NCBI RefSeq assembly: GCF_030052815.1
Contig: NC_079510.1
Coordinates: 33,867,823-33,931,822 of the forward strand
DNA: 64,000 nucleotides
Reading direction: 5' to 3'
DNA from: Hevea brasiliensis
Lineage: Eukaryota > Streptophyta > Magnoliopsida > Malpighiales > Euphorbiaceae
In this document: positions 11,171-23,988 of the stretch, one piece after another
Layout of the letters: each line of letters starts with the position of its first letter
Position numbering within the stretch: the stretch's first letter is position 1
Program-made: the position numbers and the translations under genes
Notes under the pieces: generated by a model
Databases searched by the model: none
What the model was told of the DNA's origin: nothing
Seen by the model: the letters and a program-made list of their open reading frames with translations, nothing else

Positions 11171-14100
11171 TGTAACACCCCTTACCCGTCTACAATGTAG
11201 CCGAGCAAGGCGTGCCATATTCGGTGCCAGAGCACCTTATCTTGTCTTGTCTTATATAGTATTAATTTAAATTCCATTTATTTGTATTATCCCATATGTT
11301 GAAAATTTTTTTTATGACATTTTATTTTTGTGGAGACTCAGACAGAGCCTCTTCTATTTTATTAGCGTTTGACGGGTTCCATTATTTACCTGTTAAAACA
11401 ATTCATATTCATCTCATTTTCCATATGCCATATCATATCATCATAATTTTTATAGTCATTTCAAGAAAATAAAATACTTCATTTCATTCATATAAAATTC
11501 ATATACAATAAATTACAAATTATTTACAATATCAAAATTTAATTACATCCCATTTATGTACACTGAGCAAAAATTACAAAATCTAAATATACATAGGCCC
11601 TACCAAAAATGGACTGCTGAGGTGACACCCACACTATAAAAGATCTAATCAATCCCTATATAGGCAACTACTGCTGCTGCTCTCCAGTACCTACACAATG
11701 GATAAACCAACACACTAAGTATAACGCTTAGTGGTGCATAATTTAAAATAAAAATACTAAATAATTAAAGATAATTATTCTATACATAATTTCATAAAAA
11801 AAATGTAGATTTCATATATTTTTAGGTCATTTCCATGTTTATTGCACTTTGGGAACACATAAATTTATCAATATCTTTTCTGCTTATTTATTCCGTTTCA
11901 GTCTTATTGAATTCATATCAGTGTTATCAGAATCTTTTTTGTTCATTTATTCCATTCCAGTCTTATTGAATTCATATCAATGTTCTCTTCATGTAATTAT
12001 TTAATTTTAAAGCTTATTACTCATATTTGTACTCAAGTAACCTATGACAGTCTATAAAGACTGGATACATAGGAGTATACTAGTTAGACATCCATATGTC
12101 TATCATGTATACATCGGTTATGTCAAGTACAAGGCCAGCGGGTAGGCATAAAACCAGAAATCATGTCAGGCATAAAAGCCAGTAATCATATCATGTCAGG
12201 CATAAAGCCAAAAGAATAATCATATCAGACATATGTTGTCTATCAATGATCATTCATATAAGCAGTACTGTAATCTGTGATCCCTAATCGGTATACCAAT
12301 CAATCCAACCTCTACACATAAGTCTAGGCATATATTGGGCAATTTAGTAGCATTATGTTATTTTATGTACTATTCATTACCACTATTCGTTGTGCACATC
12401 ATGGTCATTCCATTTGTGATGGGAACATAGGTCCCAATCTCATTTTCAAGTGCGTTATGTGGTTAACAAATCATTTTGGTTAATTCCCTATCATATAACA
12501 AGTTATTTCATGAACCTTTCTCAAGGTCCAGATTTGGTGTTGCAACTTGTCCTAACAAATTGGTTATGATCCAAAGTCTGTTGGATCACACTACTTTCAT
12601 GGAAGTTACTCCTCTATGTCTTATCTTTATTTTCCTTTTTGAATCATATCATTTGCAGTTTTAGAACTCAAGTTATGGTCAATTTTTCAAGACTAGTCCA
12701 TTGACTCATTACTGTTCCAAAACCAGGTAGATTCTGGAATCCCAAATTTGTCCAGCAATTTGGACATGTTATAGTCATATTTAGGCCTAATGTCCTTCAT
12801 ATGAGTTGTTCTCCTATGTCATAGGGTCATGCAAGTTCAAGAATCACTAAGTTTCAGGTTATGCAGGGTGAGTTATGGCTAATTAACTAACCTGGACTCA
12901 TGATCCCTATGCATTCAGGATTTCAGGTTCAAGTTAGTGTTTATAATTCCCATTTTAGGGTCCTTACTCTCAGAATTTGAGTAAAGTTCCTAAACCAAAG
13001 TTGGAGTCCTATTTCTTATGTTTCCAGAACAGTTTGGCTCATCCCAATTGGAGTTTTCTAGTGGGAGTTATGATTTAACTACTGTCTAGGGGTCAAATGG
13101 CATTTTGGTTCAAGTTTAGGAAATCCAGGATTAGAAGTGTTGACTTGTCCTAGTAAATTGTCCAAGTTTTATTAGGTTCTGGGTTTTGGTCAAAACACCA
13201 AAATTGTAGTTCTAGGTCTTATAGAGGTTTTGGCTCTAGAGTCACTGCATTTGTAGTTTTGTAGACTGAGTTATGGCATTTTTCCCAAAACTGGTCGAGT
13301 ATGATCAATGTCCAGAATTTCAAGTCAAGTTCTGGTCCTAGTCAGATTTGCTGACCCAACTTGGACTAGCAAATTGGTTGGGTTAGGGACAGAATTTGGC
13401 TCTAAGTTCTTCATATGAAATGTTCTTATATGTCTAATCTTTTCATAGGTTTAAAAATCAGCTCAATTGGAGCTTCCTAGAGTGAGTTATCACTAATTTA
13501 CTAAGTACTGTTCATTTGGTCATATTCTTAGATTCCAAAATTTCACTTCTAGATTTCAGCCCCAATTCCAATCTCTTCCAGCCATTTCTAGGTCAAGTAC
13601 CCTACATGAAAATTATAGTATTATGTCTTAGGTTTATTTTTCAATTGGTTTCACCTCAATTGAATTTACCTAGCTCAAGTTATAAGCAAATCAAGCTACT
13701 GGACTCAAGCTGTCCAGATTCTATCTCAATACACAACATTGCTCCCATTCAATTGTTTGGTCATCTCATCAACATATATCAACAATTGTGTGCCAAATTG
13801 ACTAAATTTAGGCATAATTACATCAATTAGATGATAACAATTAAAATCCCCAATTTCAGCAAACCCTAAATCAACTTGCATAAACTTTAAATTCTAAGAG
13901 AATTTCTAGCACTAACCTTATTCCCTAGCTTCAATCAAGCTCAAATCACCCTTCAATTAGCTCAAACTTCACTTCCCCTTGTGAAACACTTCTTGACTGA
14001 ATTTCCTTGCTTTCTAAACTCCCAAATTTTTGTAATTTCTTAGGAGTTTTCTTCAATTCAAGGTTGAATTTGGTGGTTTCTATTGATTTCCTAAAGAAAT

Positions 14101-14848
14101 CATGTGAGAAACCTAAGGTTTTAAGCTAATTTTTGGGTGTTAATGAAGGAAAGTGTAAGAAAGAGAGAGAGAAAGAGCAATGGGCAGGAATTGATGAAGA
14201 TAAAGGCTAAAATTTCAACTGAACAATAGACATATATATTAAATAAATGTTTAATGGCAATATTGTAAGTAAGTGGAATGGCAATTTTGTAATTATTTTG
14301 AAGTTTATAATCATTAAATTTTGACTTTTCAATAATTATATTTAATTTTCATAATCTCAATTAATTAAATTAATCCAGCTTCATTAATTTAATAACTCTC
14401 ATTTTTTTGTCAATATTGAACCTTTAAATTTAATTGATAAAATTTTACTCTTACCGGGTTTATGTCTGTCTTTCCTGTAATACCCAATAGCTCCTTATCT
14501 TCCTTTGCTTTATGCTTATTTCTTTTCATTTTCTTGGCTTATTAACTCATAGAAATCCCCTTAATTAAGTCTTCATTGAGGGTCTTATAGGGTTATACTT
14601 GAATTTAGAGTTACACTAAATTCGTCGTCATTTCCCAATGAGGTCACCCATCACTGGGACTTGTGCTCATTTAACCGATTCCTACTTTGCTTCTTTTATT
14701 TTTCTACACCCTTAATTGATCTTTATTTGATTTAATTATGATTCCTCACTCTGATTTAAGTGTGGTTCTATATATTCTAGCTGTCCGAATAGACCTTAGT
14801 CATCGGAACAGTAGAATGTACAGAATTGCCTGCAGTGAGGGCTTTACA
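11171..14848 (-). mobile_element. Large solo LTR (3.68 kb), minus orientation
   Basis: Starts TGTAACACCCC at 11171 and ends GGGCTTTACA at 14848. The flanks CATAT and TATAT match at 4 of 5 bases. Its right end (AAGTGTGGTTCT...GGAACAGTAGAAT) corresponds to the reverse complement of the start of the 41071-44776 LTR. Its left part (TGCACCACTAAGC near 11730) matches the reverse of that element near 44020. The two lengths are almost equal. There is no PBS, PPT or coding sequence, hence a solo LTR. Size and the TGTAACACCCC motif recall chromovirus (Tekay-type) gypsy LTRs, but without coding sequence this is inference. It lies inside the CACTA element and is younger than it. Confidence 0.75.
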
Positions 14849-15727
14849 TATATACTTAAATATAAGATCCAGTAGATGTGCTCTTACCCAAATAAAAATT
14901 CCAACAATTGAATCATAAATGAAATTTCCATAAATTACATTTACTTTATTAAAACAAGGCCTTTGATTCCTCCCCAGTACATTAAAGTCTCCTTCCCTTG
15001 CCTTAATTGACCCTAGAAATCATTAACGTACACTAATCACTTCACCCATTCAACCATTTTTCATTTACATTTTCTCCAAATATGGATATGATTAAGAAGA
15101 AGAAAATATATAATAGTTAATAACTCAACTAAGCTTTTAAATCCATCTTTAACAACCATTTTCTCCATGGTTAACACTTGCTTTTTCCTTCACCTTAACA
15201 TATAAATTTTAGCCTCCATAAAAAATGAGTAAAATAATAGAAAATAAAATAATTAAGGTGAAGAACTCTTACCCAAACCCTACTCCTCTCACTTGTAAAC
15301 AAGTTCCTTTAATCTCTATAGTTTTCTCATTGATGCAATATATTATTGAGAAAGAAGGAAAATAGGATTTAGTTATCTTAGACTGGGGCTCTCAAGGTTT
15401 TAGTCCAAAATGAAAATAGGGAGATGAGTTTTTGTTAAATGATCTTTGATAAAGCTAAATGAAGAAGAAAATTGAAGGAAAAAGCGGAATCTCCACATGG
15501 CCGGATCTCAAGCAATCCTTCCTTTCTCTCAAAAAGAATAAAATTATATTTTTAATAAATTATTATCAATAAAATTATCCATTAATTTATATTTTATTTA
15601 TTATTTATTATTTTAAATTTTATTAATTAGGTTATATATAAAATTATCCATTAATTAGGTTATTAATTAGCTGATTCAGTTTATTATTTTGTTGGAATTT
15701 TCTATTTTTAATTAGGTTATATACAAA
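14849..15727. other. Noncoding CACTA interior
   Basis: No ORF of note. CTCTTACCCAAA occurs twice (about 14880 and 15268), suggesting a decayed repeat. The catalytic part of a TNP2 transposase, expected upstream of 15728, is not seen here. Confidence 0.5.
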
Positions 15728-17440
15728 ATGGATAAGAGTCATGATTGTCATGTTCTTTTACAACGAATACTACTCGTTGGTATTCATGGGTGCTTAAACA
15801 AAGAGGTATCCAACTTATTGGTCGAGTTGGGTGATTTTTTTCAGCAATTATATTGCAAAAAAATTAAATAGAAAAGTGTTGGGGAAATTAAAAGATTATA
15901 TCATAATCGTACTATGCAAACCGGAAATGATCTATCCGCCTGCTTTTTTCGATGTCATGGTTTCATTTACCTAATGAGGCATTACTCGATGGACCAGTTC
16001 AATTTAGATGGATGTATCCCATTCAAAGGTAACACAATCCTTTACTAACTTTTCCCCAATAGAAAATTTCAAATAGCAATCTCATAATCCAATCACTTTT
16101 TTCAATAGGCCATTATGTGAATTAAAACAACAAAGCTCATCCAGAAGGTTTGATCGCATAAACATATGTTGCAGGAGTGTTTAAACTTTTGTTCGATGTA
16201 TTTGCATGGTATTGAGACACGATTTAATCGAGATGATAGAAACTATGATATCACTAATTCTAGTGGGTTATCTATATTTTCACAAAAGTGTCGCCCATTT
16301 GGTGCCACAAAATTTGTTAAGTTATCAAATGAAGAATTCAACATGGCATAATGGTATATCTTGCAAAATTATGAGGAAATAGAGCCTTATTTTGAGCAAG
16401 TATATATTAACCAATTTCGTTAAAGTATATATATTATTTTCTATTTGGTCTAAAATTAATTAATTTATTAATCATCTAATAACTTTTTCCTAGGGAGAAT
16501 AAGATAGAGCTGCAATTGCAAGGTTGTCGAAATATAGTCGAAGACATAAAGAATAATTTTTGATGTGGTTCCAACAACGTGTAAGCATGTGTTATGCCTA
16601 TGTCTAATGTAGATTTAGGGGCAATGACAAAATGTTTATTTTAATATCTTTTATGTTTAGATGGCACGCTCATATGACAAAGAACCATCAGAATCCATTA
16701 AAGCTCTTAATTCGTTATCATGTGCGTCACACAGATGTGTTAAAAAGTACACAAGCTGCATTACGGTGTACGATTTCTTACAAAAGAACATGATCATCGT
16801 CGTACAAGTCAAAATAGTGGGATTGCAGTTGAAGGAAACCATAATGATGAGACTATTGATTTTTATGGGGAGCTTATTGATATTATTCAGTTAGATTATG
16901 TTAATGACAAACACATTATTCTTTTCAAATGCAGTTGGTTTGACCTTGAGAAAAAAAAAAGGAGTTAAAAAGGAAGGAAATATAGTTGGTGTTAAGATTA
17001 CTTAGTGTTGGTATTAAAATGACCCTTATATTTTAGCACACCAAGCAAAACAAATTTTCTATATAGATGATCCAAAATTAGAAAGTGAGTGGCGAGTGGT
17101 ACAACCATTTCAACATAGGCATATATGTGATGTTGATGATCTATAGAATGAAGCTATGGATGTTGATTGCTTGCAAGTTATAGACCATGAAGTATATCAA
17201 GAGAATGAAGTTGATTCAATTGAAATTAAGGAGGATGAATTACATTTGCTACTTAGAATTAATGTTGATCCAGAAGATATTGAGTCATTACTAATTTCAA
17301 AACTTCCTGAAGGTGATAAAGATGATAATTTTATAGATGATGTTGAAACTGATGACTTAGATGACCCATTAGTTTTTTATGTGAATAGTGATGACATTCA
17401 AAACACCCTTGATGATGAAGATGATGATGATGATGTTTGA
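15728..17440 (+). pseudogene. CACTA TNP2-type transposase, 3' half (DUF4218 and DUF4216)
   Basis: Four exon-like segments keep plant splice sites: 15728-16028, 16109-16399, 16494-16580 and 16661-17440. The first encodes KSHDCHVLLQR and, after a frameshift, a diverged FFDVMVHL-like stretch and WMYPIQR, the DUF4218 domain C-terminal in TNP2 proteins. The second gives HGIETRFNRDDRN and FSQKCRPFGA. The third gives IARLSKYSRRHKE with a stop, then FLMWFQQRV. The fourth gives FYGELIDIIQLDYV and SWFDLEKKKGVKK, then NDPYILAHQAKQIFYIDD, the DUF4216 domain. It ends in a very acidic tail (17156-17437) with a terminal Asp run. Several frameshifts and stops make it a pseudogene. The DDE transposase part upstream is missing. 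Confidence 0.75.
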
Positions 17441-17573
17441 TTTGAGATGTCTAATGTGTCTAGGTAATCTAATCTAAGTTTTCTTTTTTGATCATGATTA
17501 GGCATTCATTTTTATGAAATTCTTTTAATTATATCATACATGGTTGTAATTGATTATAATTACAGGTTGAACA

Positions 17574-19223
17574 ATGGCTCCTGATGGTTTATTGCTAAAG
17601 AAAAAGGCAAGTTATAGTGTAAAGAAGAAGCAACCAAGTCTTTCATCAAGTCATTTTGCTGAGCATTCTACATCTGGTTCCTCTAATCATGATATTAGAG
17701 GGATGCTGAGTCAAGCACGTGTTGAACCCGTTCAAGGTATATCTAGCATGCCAAATGATACATCTTTGGAGATGGAATCTGAAATACCTAATCCTCCATT
17801 AAATGGCAATCATCAAGTCTCATCACAAGTACCTTTGGATAACTTATCTAATAGTGTAATTGAAACTGAAAGCATTGATGCTCCACTAACTCATTCGAGT
17901 GATATACCAAATATAATATGGAATATGTATGGACATTTGAACTGCACTTAATGGCTATGAGATATTAAGTATTGTAGTTTTTGGTTTGTGAAATTGATTT
18001 TACACCAATGTGCATATTTATTAATTTGCTATTAATATAATGTGCTTTAATTTAACTTTCTTTTATGGAAGATCATAAGATATTAGACATTTACTTTTCT
18101 CATTTTCTCTAGTTCAGTAATTGCACAATAATTTCTCTTTTGGAAAATAAAAATTTATATTATAATTAGCCTTGTATTTTTATATTTAACATTTTAAATT
18201 TAAATGATACATGCAGGTGTATTTGGATGTGGGTTTGGATGATCCAGAGGTTAAAGCCTATGTGATTGATAGGCTTAAAAATAGTAGTCGACAAAGGTGC
18301 TTTAGATTACATCAAGAATTTAAAAAGTTTGACTTTTTTGAGGAAGCAAAGAGGAATAAGCCAGGAAATTATCTAAATCAAAGTGATTGGGAAAAACTCT
18401 GTGATTATTTTGCATCACCCGATTATCAAGTATAACTATATATTAAATATTTATGTTTGTCTTTTTTGTCTTCCATTATTATTCTTTTATTCTACTGTAG
18501 AAAAAATGTGAAATTAATGCACTCAATAGAACGAAGGTTAAAGCCCCTCATATTTCTGATAGAAAACCATTTACTATTTGTTGTCAGGAAATTGTGAGTA
18601 TTTTCCTTTTCAATTAATCAAAATTACATTTATAAATGTTGCATTAATCTTTTTAAGCAATTGTTTTGCTTTATTTGACTTTTTTGGTTTTTAATGAAAG
18701 TCTCAAAAAGAGTTGAATGGAGAACCTTGTGATATGATAGAACTATATAAACAAACTCACTCTTCTGAACCAAAAGGGTGGTCATCTCCAACCGCTGAAG
18801 AAAATTGGGTAATTTCTTACGTGTGTGTGTATTGTTGATGTAAATGGGATATGATTTAACATTTCATATTATTTTATGATAGAATTTGGTGGTGGAGAAG
18901 CAAAATCATTATGATACAAGGGAGTTGAAAAGACAATAGAGAAAATAGTTCTTGAGGTCCTTGGCCATGCATGTGGATACATAAAAGGACTTGGGTATGG
19001 TCCTAAACCTCCTTGCAAATGAAACTCATTAATTGAATCGACAATCCAAAAGCTTCATAAAGAACTTTCTGCCACACAAGAAAAGTTGAGCAAGTCCAAG
19101 TCAGAGGTGACTGAGCTTAGGAATCAATTGAATAATGTGACAAATCAGCTAATCAACCAAGGAGAAAAGTTCGATAAGTTGTTGGCATTATTGTCAAAGA
19201 AAGGGATGGATATAGACTTGTGA
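17574..19223 (+). pseudogene. Transposase_24 (Ptta/En/Spm)-like second CACTA gene
   Basis: Exon-like segments: 17574-17951 (Ser-rich, possibly reading through a lost splice site to its TAA), 18217-18429, 18501-18593, 18701-18808 and 18883-19223. Exon 2 encodes DPEVKAYVIDRLKNSSRQRC and NQSDWEKLCDYFASPDYQ. Exon 3 gives INALNRTKVKAPHISDRKPF. Exon 4 gives ELYKQTHSSEPKGW. Exon 5 gives GYIKGLGYGPKPP and a C-terminal coiled coil rich in Leu, Lys, Glu and Gln. This order matches the plant Transposase_24 family, the accessory protein of CACTA elements. A stop after KPPCK (about 19020) and frameshifts in exon 5 break it. It lies 133 bp downstream of the TNP2 remnant on the same strand, the usual gene order. 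Confidence 0.7.
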
Positions 19224-21239
19224 TTTGCTTGTAAGTACTTTTTCTTTTTCATTCCCATCACAATATAATAAGGACTGCAAACCACTTGACTTGTAAGAGT
19301 GTATTGATATTTCAAGATTATCAAGGAGCAATATAATAAGACTACAGATAAACCATTTACACAAAGAGATAATAGATAAGCTGTTTCAAATAATTCTAGC
19401 CTTGATTTTTGAAATGTGAATTACTATCACCAGAGGATTAACATGGTAGGTAGTACATTTACTCATAAGATTGAACCTTTTGGTTAAATTGATAAATTAA
19501 AATGGCATAAGAGCCTCATATATGTCTTATCAGTGATGTAGAATTTACTAGGCTTAATTTCTAATAGATTAAAATAGTGCATTAAACTATTTGAGCTAAA
19601 TAAAAAATCTTTTGAGTAAATAAGTAGCAATTTGCTAGATTTATTAGATGATATTATATTTCAGTGAAGATATTTTGTTATTTATTTGCATTTCGATTCA
19701 ATCCTATAATATGCTTTATTCTTGTTTGAGTTACATATGTCTAAGGATTTCTCATTATTGTGTAGATCTCATATATGTTTGATGTTCGAATGCTTAATGT
19801 TGTGAGAATTGCTTGATGTTGTGTAGCTCTTGTGTGTGCAAGCAATGGTTAATGTTGAAATTCATTGATATGAATACTTGTATACAAGTATAACTTTTTA
19901 GGCTAAATAAGTAACTTTTCAGTTTTGGGTTTCTATTTTGGTATACATTGGTGTGAACTAAAGGACATATTAAGTTTAGAATCTTGATTGCTTTAGATTG
20001 ATGATCCACTATTGGAGGTAAATTTGGAATATTTGGGTTGAAGGTCAAGGTTGGCTTTTACTGGTTAGTTTGTTGTCAATATTGGTAACTTGTATAAATA
20101 TTTAAGATTTTACAAACAATATACTAGAACTTGGGGTGATTTAGTACATGTATTTAATTGGGCTGTTTAATACAGTGAATTATGACTTTATGGCATTTGA
20201 AAATGGATAGTAATTACGAGTGAATTTTTTTAAATGGATGCTTGCATGTTTTTCTTTTGCGAAAATGAAGCTATTGAATATTTGAACTCTACTATTGATA
20301 TAAATTTTAGTTCATAGATGTAAATTAATTATGCATGAAGAGAGAATATTAAGATGGTGTACTGCTATGGGACTTCAATGGTTTAATAAAGTTTAACTTG
20401 TACTACTATTTTTTTATGATGATATTTGAACTGAACTTGAATTTTTAATTTTTTTTTTTTTGTGAACTTAACTATAGTTTAATTTGGGTGGTTCTATTAT
20501 TTTAATGCTTTAATTTTTATATTGGATAATGTTTATGAACTTAAGGTTAGATTGAAAGTTATTCATAGTGATTAATATATATTTGTTTAATATTTTTATA
20601 GCCCACTGGTTGAACTAGTAACCCATCAACTCGGTCCTTCTAGACAACTTCTTGATAATCTAATTATTTATTGGTAATAAAAATTTGGGCTTTTTTTTTA
20701 CTTGTTTCAAAAGTATGTAAAATTAATGCTTCTAATTTTGTTTTGCAGTTAAATAAACTCAATTGCCAATTGCAAACCATTTATTTGGAAGTTTCGAGAT
20801 TATGGAAGACTTGTTAGTTAAGATTTAAATTGACCTTTTTTTTTTTTTTTTTGCATATTTGATTGTTTAAATATATTTAACAATTTATGATCTTTTGTTT
20901 ATCAAATTGATATTTTTTATACTTGGTAGTTTTAACATATTGATTGACTTATTTTAGTTAATTTTCAAACCAAATATTTTATTTGGATGTTACTATTATT
21001 TTTCTTAGCCTATTATATTCTGATATAATTTTATTGTTATCCTTTTCATCCTTTTTAATGTCAAAAATTTTATAATAATTGAATAGGTAAATTGTGATTT
21101 TTTTGGTGACGCATGATTTAATATAAAATTGTGGTATAATTTATAATAACAATAATTTAATAATTTGAAACAATATATTTTGTATTTTAAGTCTTATAAT
21201 TTTTTTTTTTGTGCCCAAGAAAACCTATAACAAATTATA
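19224..21239. other. Noncoding CACTA interior
   Basis: AT-rich with several poly-T tracts (about 20450, 20837). A possible acceptor (TTTTGCAG at about 20749) could begin a 3' untranslated exon of the transposon gene. No coding support. Confidence 0.45.
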
Positions 21240-21700
21240 AAAGATGGATTTGGTATACCAATTTATCCAACTAAATAAATAAGTCTAGGTATACTATGGG
21301 CATTTAAATATTTTTAATTAATTTAGCACTATTCACTATTACTATTTAATTTGACAGTATTTAGCTCAAGTTTTGGACAGAATTTGGGCATGGTTTCTTC
21401 ATAGAAAATGGGCTATTTTGGGTCTCAACAAACACAACCAAAAAAAAACAACAAAAAAAAAACTCTCTCTCTCCTCCTCTCTTCAACAATTTGCATGCAA
21501 TAAACTTCTATAAACAACAATCATCATCCCAAGGGTCAATTTCAACATTTTTTACAAAGTCCTCAACATTTACACAAACCTAGTTTTTTCAGTTTTCAAA
21601 TTTACACAAACACTACACAATCAAACACCCAAACATTTTAACTAATTACACATTCTCATGGAACCATTTTCTTTCTCTATTTTTTTTTTTTTTTTTAATG
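21240..21700 (-). repeat. Degraded fragment of the large LTR family
   Basis: GGTATACCAATTTATCCAAC, AAGTCTAGGTATA and AGCACTATTCACTATTACTA in this order match the 12285-12390 part of the solo LTR. A later GGACAGAATTTGG...TTCTTCATA matches near 13390. The fragment is diverged and lacks the LTR ends. Confidence 0.45.
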
Positions 21701-21949
21701 TATTTATGCTTAGCTAAACATTCTTTTCATGTTTAATAAAGAGAATTTTATCAAATCATAAAAATTAATTTTGTTAATTATTCTATTTCCAAATTTTAAT
21801 TTGACATTTAAGTCAAAATTCACCTAGTTATTTTTATTTTTTAAAATAAATTCTCAAATTTTTTTTTTTATTTCTCAATTTTTTCTATTTTTTTTTAATA
21901 TTTATTTCATTAATTTATGCCTCCTCACTATAGTTTAAGTTTGTCACCA

Positions 21950-22930
21950 TTTTAATTATTTTTTTATGACAAAATACAAGATGTTACTAAATAATTATTT
22001 TAGTGATGAAAGTCTCATCATTTAAAGTGCATTAATATCATGACAAAAAATAAATTTGTCGCTAAATAAAACAAAATAATGACAATTTATTAATGTCATT
22101 GTAATTAAAAAAGAATATGATACTTTTATTATCGTCACCAAATATAAAAATTTCATGACAAAGTGAATAATTTGTAATTGAAAATGAACAATTAAATGAC
22201 AAAAATTAGGTTTAAATTATAACAAAATTTTTGTCACCAAATAAATAAATTTTTTGACAATTAATTTATTCGTCATAAAATGGTTAGTTATTTAGTGGCG
22301 AAATTAATAATTTGTAATTAAAAATATAAATTGCTGCGAGGAAATTAACAATTTAAAAGACAAAAATTAGATGCAAATGATGACAAAATATATGTTATTA
22401 AAGATATAAACTTTTATGACAACTCATTTTTTGATTATAAAAGAGTTATTTATTTAGTGACGAAGTGCATAATTCATAGTAAATATGACAACTTTATTGA
22501 TGAAATGAACAATTAAATGACAAAAATTAGATGTAAATTATGATGAGCTATATGTCATTAAAAATATAAGTTTTTATGACAATTTATTTTTTTGTCGTAA
22601 AGGGGTTATTTATTTGGTGACGAAGTGGATAATTTGCAGTAAAAAATGATACTTTCAGTGACAAAATGAATAATTAAATGACAAAAATTAAATGTAAATT
22701 ATGACGAACAATTTATCACTAAAATTATAAGTTTTAATGACAATTCATATTATCATCATAAAAGATTCTTTTTTAGTGACAACAATAATATTTGTCATGG
22801 TATAAAATATTATGCAGTTATAATGACGATTACTGTGATGAAAATATTTCGCCACCAAAATCTTTTGATGACGAAATATAATATTTAGTGACGATTTTAA
22901 TTGTCACACTTTACCTAATTTCTTGTAATG
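21950..22930. repeat. Right subterminal repeat region of the CACTA element
   Basis: Repeated TTTAGTGACGAA, ATGACAAAAATTAG and TTTATGACAA units in diverged tandem order mirror the left subterminal region and run to the terminal TTTCTTGTAATG. A block of about 130 bp containing ATGACAAAAATTAGATG recurs around 22200, 22355, 22520 and 22680. Confidence 0.75.
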
Positions 22931-22933
22931 AGT

Positions 22934-23985
22934 ATTTTAACTTTGATCAAAATACTAAACGATACTTTAAAAATTACTGTCGTATATGATCTATATAGAA
23001 TTTATCTACATTGAATTAGTAATAGTAAGTAACATTAACAGGCATGCGTATATATGAATTTAAAAATAAAAAAATAAAAAAAACCACCATCTCCATTGAT
23101 CATTTTCTGTGATAAACAGCGACACTGTATGCCCAGCCAATAACATGCACTGGATCTGTGTGGTAGGCAACTACTTGATTATCTAGATATTATTAGATTA
23201 TTTAAAATAATTCAAGATTCTTCTCTTACATGTCATTTTGAAGCTGAAAAAGTCCTTTCTTTCATTATCCAAAGTTTCTTTCAGCTTTAATTAATTGATT
23301 TTCTCTATGTAACTGTTAAATAATTTTATTCCCTTTTCATTCTGGATGCCAATCAAATTTCTTCCAACTAATCTTTTGATTAAATCTCAAATTTATATTA
23401 ATATGGTTTAAATTTATTTTATTTTATCATTAATGAATCACTCATTTATATTTTATTGATTTAAAATTTGATATATGTAATAAAAAATTAATTAAATTTG
23501 CAAACAATATGATTACACAAAAAATTATTTTATTTCTTCAACTAATATATAACAACCACTTTTTTAAATTTAAAACAAGAGATTTTAAGAATTTTATAAG
23601 ATCAAGCTTTTAACTCAGAATGTTTGCTTATTGAATTAACTCTACTAAGTGCCAACTCGAATCATGAGTTGGGCTCTGATATTAATCGTAGGATCGAGCT
23701 ATCACTATGCCAAAAGTTTAAATTGTTAGTAGAGGCACAACTCTAATTCCCTTATTGCGTAACAGCCTAAGCATTATAAGCCGAGAGGATCTGAGCAAAA
23801 TGATAGCTCACTGAACTATTCTTACTCCGTGCCAATAAATTCTAACCCAATAATCTTTTATAATATTATTTTTTTATTACACCAAAAAAATATATAATAA
23901 TATTTACATTTTATTTGCAATCACAAACCTTAATTATTTTGCACTTGTAGGCTAGTATAATTTATATAAAAACTAATTATTTTGA
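22934..23985. other. AT-rich intergenic DNA, no gene seen
   Basis: A less AT-rich island at about 23640-23800 (GAGTTGGGCTCTGATA, then TTGTTAGTAGAGGCACAACT) resembles, in inverted orientation, part of 27640-27830 (TTGTGCCTCTGCTAATAG). It is probably a decayed repeat. The rest is simple AT-rich sequence downstream of the metalloproteinase gene. Confidence 0.5.
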
Positions 23986-23988
23986 TTC

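Larger units (their letters stand above)
4593..22930 (+). mobile_element. CACTA (En/Spm) DNA transposon, 18.3 kb
   Basis: The left end begins CACTACAAGAAATT at 4593. The right end, reverse-complemented, begins CATTACAAGAAATT at 22930, matching at 13 of 14 bases. The 3-bp flanks are AGT on both sides (4590-4592 and 22931-22933), the target-site size of CACTA elements. Both ends carry hundreds of bases of short GTCAT/ATGAC/TGACRAA subterminal motifs. Inside lie fragments of a TNP2-type transposase gene and a second Transposase_24-like gene, both on the plus strand. A 3.7-kb solo LTR is inserted at 11171-14848, so the element proper is about 14.7 kb. The catalytic 5' half of the transposase was not found, so the copy is non-autonomous. 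Confidence 0.85.
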
